Part shown: in pieces, positions 53,761 through 64,000 of the stretch
How the letters are laid out: each line of letters starts with the position of its first letter
How positions within the stretch are numbered: the stretch's first letter is position 1
Assembly (NCBI GenBank): GCA_951213105.1
Contig: OX578145.1
Location: forward strand, 10,899,610-10,963,609
Source of the DNA: Amaurobius ferox
Lineage: Eukaryota; Arthropoda; Arachnida; Araneae; Amaurobiidae
Direction of reading: 5' to 3'
DNA length: 64,000 bases
Program-made: the position numbers and the translations under genes
The notes under the pieces: model-generated
What the model saw: the letters and a program-made list of their open reading frames with translations, nothing else
Told to the model about the DNA's origin: nothing
The model's database searches: none

Positions 53761-54600
53761 GTTTTTATCCGAATATTAAAAAAAAGTCATGCAGTTTTAG
53801 ATTTTTTTATAAGTCGATTATAAAGTTTCGCTAAAATCCATTAATATTTATAGCAGCTATTGTGCCCGCAAGAACTTAATTCCAGACATATATTCATTAT
53901 TCTGAAAATAGCTAAAACATATTCAGGATGCAATGAAATATACATCGGCATCAAAATCTTGAAATCGAAAATTTTCGTGAAAACAGCACTTTATCAATAC
54001 TTCGTATGAGAAAGTAAAAACGATTGCTACTTTTTTAGCGAAGAATTGAAGAAGTTAAGAACAGGAATTCGGCGACAAAACAAGATGGAAGAAAATTTTC
54101 CAATACAAAGCTGTAGATCACACTCTAACGAGTATAAAACGATATCACGACTGCGAAGACTGCATACGTGGAAGGCAAAAAATACAAGTCCTATTTACTG
54201 TTGATAGATACTTACTGTTGATAGATATTTACTGTGATACGGTGACCTCTTCTATGTTTCTTAAAGTACGTCATAATATTCTTTCTCAATTTCAAATGTT
54301 TCCAGTCACTGAAGAAGGACACTTTGAACCCTAGACTCCTATGCCTGTAAATCTTGTATATTGCATCATTCTTGAATAGGACAACATATTTTCTATAACC
54401 CTATAGTGTTAAATGAATACTTTCTGTAATAGATTGGGTGTCGATTCCTACTCAGACAGTATTCTACAACTTTGTAGTTGACATTTTTCTTTTATTTCGC
54501 TCCATTGCAGAGTTCGACTTCACTGTTATTTGATCGGGAACGGTTACTTTAATATAGATATATCTAATGTATACACTCATATTAGTGTAACTATCCTAAC
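53761..54600. other. Nothing recognised
   Basis: A 21-bp TACTGTTGATAGATA phrase is duplicated at 54195-54235. Confidence 0.5.
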
Positions 54601-54616
54601 AGCATTTTTCTCACAG

Positions 54617-54891
54617 TGACGTAACATTTACGTCACACTATGACTTTGGGACGTCATAGCGAAATCATTTTGGGCATTTTCAGGGTACTTTGTGGTTAAC
54701 TTGTTTGTAATGTCATATTGTAATATCTCTGTACCGTGATCTCGTAACATTGCTGTTACGTCATTGCTGTTACGTCAAAGCTTCTGCAATGTGACATTCA
54801 CGTCACAATGAAGTTATGAACGTGATTTTCAATGAGTCTACACGTTAGATAATACAGACAAAATACGTTACGGTAGACAAAAAAATGACGT
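54617..54891. promoter_or_regulatory. Cluster of seven TGACGT/ACGTCA half-sites
   Basis: Hexamers at 54617 (TGACGT), 54630, 54651, 54758, 54772, 54800 (ACGTCA) and 54886 (TGACGT). Such hexamers are CREB/ATF half-sites; regulatory function is speculative and a decayed repeat is an alternative. Confidence 0.3.
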
Positions 54892-55888
54892 ACACGTTAG
54901 ATAAATAAATGAAATAAAGCTACATGATGAGAGGGTTTACACCTCATATTAAAACTTGTGCATTGTACAAGTATAGCATATTTTCCTATTCTTTATAAGA
55001 CATGTTTTAAATTACGTTTATTTCTAATATATTGAAAATAAAAGCAACTTAATTACTTAAATAATAAGATGAGAATTGTAAATCAATAACTTTGGGGGTC
55101 ATCTTACTGGAAAGGTTCAGGGGACGTTTGAACTCGAGACCAATAGTATGGTACACCCGTGCTATAACGATTTGACCAAAAGATATCTTCGGGCACGAGC
55201 GCATAACTAGGGATGTGAATAATAGCATAGGTGGGTAAGGTAGGTAGGTAGATAGGTGGGTGGGCGAGTATACAGATAGACAGAGAGAGAGAAAGATATG
55301 CAGGAACCGTCTCCCACAACTTCATACAGACCCATTCAAGTTCCAGTTTTAGGCAAAATGTATAAACAAATCTGCCGTTTCCAACACAACTTTCCCTACA
55401 AATAAACACACTTCGATAACAAAAGCCAGTTATGCAAATTAGATCTTCCTTATATCGACATCTCGCTGAAAATAAATAAGCCTTTTTTTATTACTATTTC
55501 AAATAAGCATACTCAATTTCATAAAATTCGCATGATTGTTTAGAGAATTTTTTTTTACTATTTTTTGTCTATTTTGCTTTGTTGCCGAGTCCGTTTTCTA
55601 AATTTTAAAATGCTTCGCTAGGGGTGCTGAAATCCTATTTATTCTGACAGGCATGGTCATTTTAGCATATACAAACTTTACACATACACTTATGAACTTT
55701 TTGTTGGATCTTTAAGGACATTTCTAGGGATCCAGAAAAAAGGAGTACTTGACGAGTGAATCATGCGAATGTTGCGTTCTTACATTCAGCATAAATACTT
55801 TATTGAAGTTGGCATAATCTGATACAATCCCTCGAAAATATAAATAATTTAATTTCCCATTTTAAAATTCGTGGTTCGTGCGTTCATT

Positions 55889-55919
<31 letters not shown>

Positions 55920-56499
55920 CCTTAAATTGAATAAAAAAAATGCCTGCATTATTTTCAATCGACCGCAACTTTTGAATTTTGATGAACTTACTTTAAAAGC
56001 ACACAGCATCATTACAAAATAATAAGCGCAGGTTTTCTCTTCAGATGAGAACTAATGAAAGAAATAGCGGAGAGAAGAAAAAAATCCCTTTGGAATTGTT
56101 CATTTTTTACGTATCGAATGCGTAATAAGTATTAACTGCTCATTAGGATGTAACGGACTGAAAGTGAAATTAAGCAAAAGTAAGAACTCTTTGTGTTTAT
56201 TTAACGAGCTCGACTATTTAACGAAACAATTAATGATGGGCGAATCCTTTTCCTCGAATTCGAATATTCGGAATATTTATTTTAAATTGTTTATAAATAA
56301 TTCTTAAATTTATTAAATACTAGCAGTATACCTATTCTTCGTACGGAATACATACTAGAAAAATTTTAAATTCACAATCATGTGTACATTTCTATTGTAT
56401 TCTAAATGTTATTGTTATTCAAAACATTGTCATAAAATGTTTAATATAATTCTTATAAAAATGAGTAGAAGAATTTTTGATCTCAATATACAAAACTAT
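54892..56499. other. Unrecognised DNA with microsatellites
   Basis: (GTAG/GTGG)n and (GACA/GA)n at 55226-55300; (AT)n at 55889-55919. No supportable gene. Confidence 0.55.
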
Positions 56500-56999
56500 A
56501 TTCATAGATACATGCGAAGAACCAAAACATCCCGGTCCAGTTTGACGACAAATTTACAAAAAATATAAATAAGTATTCTATTAAAATATTTAATTCTCCT
56601 ATAAAGAAGAATAAGAATATATGTTTTTGTAAAACAAAACTATCTTCACGTGCAAATCTGAAGAATAAAATATTCTGATCCCGTTTATAAACAAATTTAT
56701 AGCAAATATGAAGTTGGATCCATATATGCCCAAATAAAAGTGCTAAAATAGTATTAGAAGATATAACATCACTACTTTTTTTCTGTTTTAACAATGGCTA
56801 AACGCAATATATGAGTTCGAAAAATCTTTGCCAAAACGAAACAGATGACGTAAGAAATTAAAAATGTCCATAATTTTCCCGTAATCTAAATCCAAAGATC
56901 TTAATTGGATAATAATCTAGTCAAAAATGCAATTCTGATAAAAATTTATTTTTATATGCATTTTTTTATTATTTAAATCGGAAAATCTATATAAATAAA
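56500..56999 (-). repeat. Repeat family I, copy 2
   Basis: Minus-strand match to 39985-40560: AGATGACGTAAGAAATT, AAATGCAATTCTGATAA, TTATTTAAATCGGAAAA at the far end, GAAGATATAAC and TTTATAGCAAATATGAAG nearer the start. Confidence 0.6.
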
Positions 57000-57310
57000 A
57001 TTGAAAATCTGTCTGTCTGTTTGTCCCATCATCACGGGAGAACGGCTGAACCGAATTTGATGAAATTTTATGGGTAGCCTGAAAATAGCCCCACTTAAAG
57101 TTTACTCCATGTTTAGAGTTTCTACGATCAGTGGCTCTCGAGATATTAGTAAAAAATAAAACTTTTGGGAGAACGGGAGAACGGCTGAATCGAATTTAAT
57201 GAAATTTTGTGGATAGCCTTGAAATAGACTCCCATAAATTTAATCTGAATTTTGAGTTTCTATGTCTAGGAGTTGTCAAGATATTAATGAAAAACGAAAC
57301 TATTTCCTAG
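57000..57310 (+). mobile_element. Element C, Helitron-like end with internal duplication
   Basis: TCTATATAAATAAAATTG start (56987), CTGTCTGTCTGTTTGTCC, then a ~130-bp unit beginning GGGAGAACGGCTGAA(C/T)CGAA present twice (57035 and 57170), each with AATGAAATTTT. The 3' end is not clear. Start style fits arthropod rolling-circle elements (inference). Confidence 0.45.
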
Positions 57311-57639
57311 GAGTTCTACTCTCTAACCCCGTGGTTTATCCAAACGAAAAGGCTGAAAATCGTTTGAAAGTGTATTAAAACTTTATCTCTGAGTTTGGTG
57401 GGTGATTTTTTGCGCTAATTAGTCACTTTCTTAAAGCATGAATTGTTTGAAACATGAATTTAAATGGAAAATATATCTCCATGGTTTATTTTTCCCAAGC
57501 TTTTACTCAACAATGCATAAAGAAATTGAAACAATGTATAAAGAAATCAAAATGGTTATTTAATTTCACAGTTTATGAGAAAAATTATATCTTATATCAT
57601 GTTGCTCAGAAACGCAATTAAATTAAATCTGTCTGCTAA

Positions 57640-57970
57640 TTTTAATTATTATTTTTTCGATTTGAATAATAAATAAATGGATATAAAAATATATTTTAGA
57701 ACGGAATGGTTTGATTTTTCTTTTAATTATATTAATTGCGGACTGCGTACATCACTTTTATTTATTTTGGCAAAGAGTTTTTAAGCTTATATATTGTGTT
57801 TAGCTAATAAACTCATATATTGTGTTTGCCCAATAAATTCATTTATCCGATTGTTGAAACAGAAAAAGAGTAGAACGAGTATATTTTCTAATACAATTTT
57901 AGTGTTTCCATTTAGTATATATAAACGGGATCAGGATGTTTTTTTCTTCAGATCTGTAAATTCAGAGCTA
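57640..57970 (+). repeat. Repeat family I, copy 3 (partial)
   Basis: TTTCGATTTGAATAATAA start and TATATAAACGGGATCAGGAT plus TTCTTCAGATCTGTAAATTC near the end match the other copies. Confidence 0.5.
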
Positions 57971-58400
57971 GGAATTTGGCGGAAAATCGCTAACTTGGCA
58001 ACTTTTCTTAAACTTTGTCAAATTTATAAAAACAACACAAATCAATGAAATTAAATTTGTTTTTTTAGAAGAGAGTACTGAAATGATGTTTCGGTAGCAT
58101 TTGTCTGTCAGTCCATTCATCTTACATAGTAACACATTTAGCGAATTTTCAAATTCACCAAACTGATAAAAATGTTTATTAATCCATAAAAATATCATGA
58201 AATTGATAAAATTGCGTTTAATAAATGAAATTAATTGTGTTTTGTTAGGGGATAGTATTGTGATGCTGTTTCGTCAATTTGTCGCAAAATGGGACTATCA
58301 GTTCTATAGTCCCACTTGGCGATAAATTGGACGATTTTTTAAATTATCGCCAAATTGACGAATATGTCGGCAAACCTTCCTTGGCGATAGCATTATTATT
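57968..58400. repeat. TTTGGCGA/TCGCCAAA hairpin repeats (family H)
   Basis: AATTTGGCGGAAAATCGC and CTTGGCAACTTTT at 57975-58010; CACTTGGCGATAA...TTATCGCCAAATTG at 58310-58358 forms a 10-12-bp stem. Similar hairpins recur at 59160-59250 inside element A'. Confidence 0.5.
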
Positions 58401-58496
58401 CAGACGATATGATTTCCATCAATTTATTTGAAGCAAATGATATCATGTTGTTTCGCAACGGATGTAAATCCAATGTGTTATGAGGCATACGATTTT

Positions 58497-59404
58497 TTCT
58501 TTCCTTATATACATAATGTATAAGGAAAGTATTGTGACGGGGTCGAAAATTCGAATTCGTGTTTTCGACGGGAGAGTACGTTTCAAGCATCCCCGATCAC
58601 GAATCAAACATTTTTGAGGTGATGTCTGTGTGTGTGTGTGTCAGTGAGTCTGTGGAGACGATATCTCACGAACGAATGGAGCGATTCGAATGAAATTTGG
58701 TACAAAAATCACAATCCGTGAATACTGGAAGTCTATTGTTTTTAAAAGCAATCGAATGTTCAGAACCCTCCTAAATTTTCGAGTGAAATTTAGAAAAAAT
58801 CATAAAATCAAAACCTTTAATAAATTTACACAAATAGACATTTCTTATGTAATTTTTCCTTAGAAAACGATTGACGTAAACTTTAGAACGCTAGCATGAA
58901 CCGTTCTTGAGATATTGCACATTTTTCAGATAAATTTATAAAAAAATCCCATAAATTAAAAAAAATATATTAACTGTTGAGAAACATGTTCACTTTTCAT
59001 ATGTAATATCATGCGATAAATTCGGTGACATTTTCTTGGATCTAGCTCGTTCCATTCATAAGAAAAGATACTTTGAGTAATACATTTGTATTTGAACGCC
59101 AATAGTCATTTATCTGCTATAAGAATAACTTATTTTTCCGTCCATAACGCTTGGCGAGATTTTGGCGACGAATTTGGCGGAATGTCGTCAATTTGGCGAC
59201 TTTTTTAAATGTTGCCAAATTAACGAAAATCTCGCCAAATGGATAAAAGTGACGCTAAATCGATGAAAATGATGCCTAATTAACGAAAATTCAATACCTT
59301 GGATAGAATATAAGTATCTACTATAAGAATAACCTATTTTTTTGCTGTAAAAGTAGAAAATTCTTTACATTATATAAGGAAAGTCATGTGCTGCGTACAT
59401 TAGA
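58497..59404 (+). mobile_element. Family A' element (Helentron-like)
   Basis: Same plan as family A with different bases: 5' hairpin CTTTCCTTATATACAT / ATGTATAAGGAAAG, TATTGTGACGG block, (GT)n at 58626-58642, GCGATTCGAATGAAATTTGG, and at the 3' end TATATAAGGAAAGT plus stem-loop ATGT...ACAT. The microsatellite is GT rather than CTGT. Confidence 0.7.
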
Positions 59405-59429
59405 CAGTACATGTAACGTACTAATACAG

Positions 59430-59710
59430 GTTATATCTTCTAATATTCGCGTATATAAGTAGTACGGGTCCTATGCAATTTTAATGCTTTCATTTTGCAT
59501 ATATTGATTCAATTCCTTTTTTTCTTTTTGTAAATTTGCTTACAAAAGGAGCTAGGATGTATTATTCTTCAGATCTGTCCGCGAAGATAATTTTGTAGAG
59601 AGAACAGAGATTCTTAAACTTCTTTTTAGGAGCATACTATTAAATATTTTAACAGAATATTTTGATTAAAAATGTAATTTAGTATACTATAGGAAAAGAC
59701 CCGAGATATG
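59430..59710 (+). repeat. Repeat family I, copy 4 (3' part)
   Basis: GCTTTCATTTTGCATATATT, TTATTCTTCAGATCTGTCC, GAGAACAGAGATTCTTAAAC, TTAAATATTTTAACAGAATA match 40340-40545. Confidence 0.65.
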
Positions 59711-59791
59711 CGTCCAAATGCTTCTTCATTGTTTACTTTGTTATTTCGCAACTGATATTTAACAACAGAGAGAAATTTTTGACGACTTTTT

Positions 59792-60971
59792 AACGCTTTC
59801 CAACATAGTTAAAAAGTGTTTATGATTTTGGTTATTCCGTCTGTCAGTCTGCCCGTTCGCACGATAACTGCCGTAACTGTTGACTTTATCAAACTGAAAT
59901 TTTAGTATGTCGTTGAGACGGTCTGTGGAACATATGGGAAAATAAATGAATAATATCATCTAATTAGTTTTGGACTGAACCCGGGTTAAAAAAGTGAAAT
60001 ACATTGAATCCTATGGGACCTAACTCTTTATAATATTACATTTTTACTCTATAACACAACGTCACATTTTTTAAGCGAAGTTAAAATTTGCAAATTGCTC
60101 CGAACATTTCAGGAAATATTCAAATTATCCCATAAAATATATAAAAAAAATTCAGCAAACTATGTTCGGTAGTTTTTCAAATAAAAATAAAAATATTAAT
60201 TATACCCATATTATATGAAGAGATCACGTGAGCCACTTCAAAATAAAATAGGGCATCCATCTTTTTTTCTCACTGTCAAAATCATGATTTTTAAAGTTCC
60301 TTTAAATTTATATTGAGTGTTGCATCCGTCCTAAAATCGCTTTATTTTTGCATATTTTCTGTGAATCTATATTCTGCGCATTTACAATGTTTTTGAGTTT
60401 AAGTGATCATCCAAATTTGATTATTTTTACAATGAAGCCTAATTTTAACGCATGCAGAATGTAAACACATCAAGCACATAGCATGACAGATGAGTTGTAT
60501 GAGAATTGCTGATTTTTTTTAGCACAAAATTATTTTGCTCTGGAGTCTGGAATATAGGTGATATGAATGACACATTCATTGATTTTACATAGAGAAGCAG
60601 ACGAGTTTTTCGATGAAATTTTAAGCATAGAGTTAAATGACTTGCACCTCCATGGTTTTAAGTTTTAAATAAAATAAATTATTGTAGTATTGTGATGAGT
60701 GAAAGGAATGGAACAAAAGCGTATGAATGAAATATTTACTGCTTTTACATAGAGAGTCAGGCTATTTATATTTCTATGACGCCATTTGAATAAAGTTGAT
60801 TTTTTTTTCGATGACGTTTTAAGTTTAAAATATAATAAATTATTATAGTACCGTGATAATTTTAAAAATATTACCGCTGAATGTATCGCATTTTAGAGAT
60901 GTTTAAATAAAATTGCGCTGCAGTTGGAAAGTGTTTCATAATCAATGCTTTATACATGATTGATTTTTCTT
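59792..60971 (+). mobile_element. Family B element
   Basis: AACGCTTTCCAAC...GTTAAAAAGTGTT hairpin, TCACGTGAGCC box, CTGCAGTTGGAAAGTGTT, stem-loop and CTTGTTAT end. Carries an extra repeat of the GAATGAAAT(A)TTTAC...AGAGAG segment in the 3' half. Confidence 0.8.
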
Positions 60972-61356
60972 GTTATGACTGCACCAGGCAGAAGCTTCAA
61001 TACCCTTCATAAATTTTGTCAAAATGGAATTTGATATGTTTACAAATCTGAGAACCATTTAAGGTTACTGCTTTTAGTATTTTTCGATATTCAATCCAGG
61101 GAACGACGTGCAAATGTATTTGGGGCAATACCCATCTCTCTTCGGGAAGTATTGGGGGTAAAATCATAATATGAAGGGTATACAGCTTGCATTTTCTGAC
61201 AAACTAGAGTCAATGTAGCTCATTTTTCATGATTTAGCACCCCCCGAAATACTCAAACTATTCAAACATATTTTGCAACTTAATAAAAGTTTTTTTCTTA
61301 ATTTGTCTTGTGTGATAGAACTAGAAAAGGGTAAGCCATGCGCAACTTAGAAAGAA
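60972..61356. other. Nothing recognised
   Basis: 385 bp without feature. Confidence 0.45.
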
Positions 61357-62036
61357 AATCTGATGTGGGCAGCACATGACTTTCTCTACAGACTTCATTT
61401 TCTCTTTATTTCTTTAAGAGTGACTGAGTTTTATTGCACAAAATAACACTCAAATTTATTTGAAATGACACCGAATTAGCACTTTCAATTCAAGTTTTGT
61501 TTTCATTGGGTAACTGGACGTATTTTCAATGGCGGCGTAGCAAAAATGCTAAAATATCTCGAGAACGTCTAATCCTAATAGTGTTGGTCTTATTCTTTTT
61601 ATCGTTAAAAAATCAGCATAAAACAAACATTTAATCAACACGCTTGAGCATATGTAGTTTTTTATTTTATATTTCGGTGATTTTTACTGGCCATTTGAAG
61701 CAAAAGGCAGGTTTTACTTTCCCGAATCGTACTGAAATCTAATTAACACGAAAATAATCCGCAGATCCCAAAATAATTTTATAATAATCTATAAAATTTG
61801 GGGAAATTGTTGTAATTAGCTTTTAAACTAGAGTCGATACATGCAATTTTTTCAAGACGTTTCACATAAAAAGGCGAGTTCTTTAAGTTCTTTTATGCCG
61901 AATCGTACAAAAATAAGATCAGCACCAGGATAACCCACAAGTAACTTACCTATAAAATTTCATGAAATTTTGTCAATCAGATTTTGAGTTAAAGTGGGTC
62001 ATTGCACAGACACATCCACGGACGTCACGATAAACA
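61357..62036 (-). mobile_element. Family A element, 5'-truncated, minus strand
   Basis: 3' stem-loop AATCTGATGTGGGCAGCACA and ACTTTCTCTACAGAC at the left; runs to GGACGTCACG near 62030 where the microsatellite and 5' hairpin are missing. Confidence 0.75.
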
Positions 62037-62044
62037 TAGTTTTT

Positions 62045-62853
62045 ACTTTCTCTGCAATACATAGTAATATATAGGAGATAGTAATGCATAGTAATATATT
62101 GGAATTGGTATTCGCAACTCGAGTTTTCGATGGATCTACAAGGTTTGGACCTCTAGAACACGAAAAACTATTTTTAGCGTGACGTGTGTGTGTGTGTGTG
62201 CAGTGTATGTATCCATTCTAACTCAAAAATCAATGAACTAATATTAATAAAATTGGGTAAGTCACTTGTGTGTGACCCTGGTGCTGATTAGATCTTGGTA
62301 CCATTCGGAAAAAGAAATTCGCCTTTTTTGCGAAATAGTCCGCAAAAATTGACTATATCTGCTCTAGCTTAAAAAACTAATAGATTAAATTCTACAAGAT
62401 TTGGTAGATAAGTCTCTTGTGAGTTACTCCAGTGCTGATTAGAATTTGGTACTATTCGGAAGAAAATCACCTACTTTTTTTACGAAATGGCCCGCAGAAA
62501 TAGTCAAAATCTAAAATACAAAACTACATATGCTCAAATATATCCATTAAATGCTTGTTTTATACATAGTATTTAACGATGAAAAGAATAAGACCAACCC
62601 TATTACACTAGGGCTAGCCGTTCTCGAGATATCTTAGATATTTAGCATTTTGGCCACGCTACCTTTGAAAATAATTTTCCTACCTTTTAGTCCAGTAACT
62701 AAATGACAGCGAAAATTGAATTCAAATTGCACATTCAGTGTCATTTAAAATAATTATTTTGTGCCATTGAACTCAATTTAATGAATTATTTAAGAAATAA
62801 AGAAAACGTGAATATGAATCTGCGGGGAAACACATGTGCTGCCCACATCAGAT
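62045..62853 (+). mobile_element. Family A element, plus strand
   Basis: ACTTTCTCTGCAATACATAG start, (GT)n at 62185-62202, two ATTTGGTA-type blocks, and end GTGCTGCCCACATCAGAT. Follows the truncated minus copy directly, tail-to-tail order reversed. Confidence 0.8.
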
Positions 62854-62857
62854 TTTT

Positions 62858-62983
62858 TTCGTATTCTAGAGGTCCCAAAACGTGTAGATTCGTTAAAACT
62901 TCGAGTTACGATTTTCGGCACGATTCCAATACTTTCTCTATGCATTACCATGTATTGTATGGAAGGTAACATTGTAGGGAAAG
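62858..62983 (-). mobile_element. Family A 5' end fragment, minus strand
   Basis: GTATTCTAGAGGTCCCAAAA to CCAATACTTTCTCTATGCAT; breaks at the same TTTTTAGCG region as the fragment at 1256-1380. Confidence 0.8.
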
Positions 62984-63734
62984 CAAAAAGAAACAAAATG
63001 CTTTCTTCCGCCGGGAGTTTAGCAAAAACAATTCGATCGAAAAGCGAAATACTCACAAGTAGTAGTGAGGGTTTGTTGATTGCAAGAAAGCTCTTGATAA
63101 TAGGATTCATTCATTTTTAATTGGAATCTATTTAACGAAGCAAATGGGATAGGAGGGAAGAAAAACATTTAATAGGAGGGAAAAAAATGTTTTGGATCAT
63201 TTTGTGCGCAAACCATTAAAATTAGAGTTTTATTTTGTGACTATTTTAAAAATATCATCGGTGTTAGATTCACTTTATCGGCTCTATTTAAAAGAATTAT
63301 TCGTAATGATAAAATGTGCATGAAATTTTGTGGGTTGCAAAAATCTTTGTCATACTATTGTTATGACTGAAATTTTTTTCTTGAAACAAATATTACTCTG
63401 GATCTACAATAGATATAGATTAGATGGTGGCCGATATAAACTCAGTATGCAATTCTGGAGGAGGTTGAGGGGTTTACTAAGGCTTTCCTCCTTCGTTTTT
63501 CAAAATTTTCAATTCACTTAAAACATCTATTTCGCAAGATGGGCCATAGATAAAGTTTAGACGATGGTTGGTTGATTGGAGTTTTATGGCACATGATCCA
63601 AAAAGGATATGCTGCGCCAAACATACGACATAGATCTAACAGTATGAGCAAGTTTATCCCAACAAGTGTATAATCTAAAATGCGATAAAAGTGGAAATAA
63701 AACATGACAATTGAAAAAGTGTAACAGCTGAAGC
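62984..63734. other. No supported gene
   Basis: The frame 62836-63120 starts inside family A DNA and has no domain that I recognise. Nothing else seen. Confidence 0.45.
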
Positions 63735-64000
63735 GAGATAGCTGGTTGAATGTTCCAATTTTATTGCTGAAATCATAGCAATTCACCAGTCTCTAATTTC
63801 CAACTCCCATCCAAGGTTAAAACAGCACATTATATTATATACAGCTTCACTAGGTTTTTTGCAATGACTGTTATCCAAAATGGCCATGAACCACTTCAGT
63901 GCCTTAGATATCCTGCAGCTTGAGTGTCTCCTGAAGGCACTTGGACATCCTATTTAATTTTGTCGGGTTGCGGGACATGTGGGTATTAAGGGAAACGAAT
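63735..64000 (+). pseudogene. LINE RNase H relic, cut by the window end
   Basis: Plus-strand pieces FIAEIIAIHQSLISNSHPR, IILYTASLGFLQ (stop after it) and, after a degraded stretch with more stops, FCRVAGHVGIKGNE at the window edge. These match the order of RNase H motifs in LINE ORF2 proteins (AEI..I, YTDS, GHVGIxGNE). It is inactive. Confidence 0.75.

Noticed and set aside
54617..54891. Canonical promoter with CRE sites
   Set aside because: No transcription unit, TATA box or start site can be tied to it; kept only as a motif cluster.
62836..63120. 94-codon plus-strand gene
   Set aside because: Its first third is antisense family A repeat DNA; the rest has no known domain.

Overview
The window is AT-rich, repeat-dominated eukaryotic DNA with no bacterial-style genes. 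Metazoan retrotransposons (a LINE with apurinic endonuclease, reverse transcriptase and RNase H; a Penelope-like reverse transcriptase), tRNA- and 5S-derived SINEs, mariner and hAT relics, and short elements with a (CTGT)n core point to an arthropod. A spider or other arachnid would fit, but that is inference from repeat style, not proof. I find no certain host gene; one 115-bp candidate exon (15566-15680, minus) is the only non-transposon coding signal, so the window is probably intergenic or deep intronic.

Layout. 1-3.8 kb: a 5'-truncated Penelope-like reverse transcriptase fused through a perfect 59-bp palindrome to a fragment of repeat family A, then a fuller family A copy. 3.75-11.13 kb: the best preserved locus, a full-length two-ORF LINE (minus strand) with 13-bp target-site duplications, followed at its 3' side by a tRNA-derived SINE and a 70-bp tail-only insertion, all at one re-used target. 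11-22 kb: decayed repeats, a LINE 3' fragment, a 237-bp-arm foldback interrupted by a family B element, and a chimeric 5S/tRNA SINE. 22-41 kb: many family A and B elements, a seven-unit SINE concatemer, nested MITEs, a second 5S/tRNA SINE, a solo LTR. 41-56 kb: a foldback mariner, satellite-like arrays and minisatellites. 56-64 kb: more family A, B and I copies and a LINE RNase H relic running off the end.

How the parts work together. LINE and SINE share an identical 72-bp 3' tail made of a hairpin plus a (CAA)n end, so the LINE is the likely mobiliser of the SINEs. Minimal insertions contain little more than this tail, and in one of them both hairpin arms have changed in a compensatory way. 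A SINE subtype has replaced its tRNA B box by a complete 5S rRNA promoter head. Families A, A' and B, at least sixteen copies, look like non-autonomous Helentron-type rolling-circle elements comparable in design to Drosophila DINE-1: 5' hairpin, CTGT microsatellite, subterminal inverted copy of the 5' end, 3' stem-loop, and insertion at TT. No helicase/Rep gene for them is in the window.
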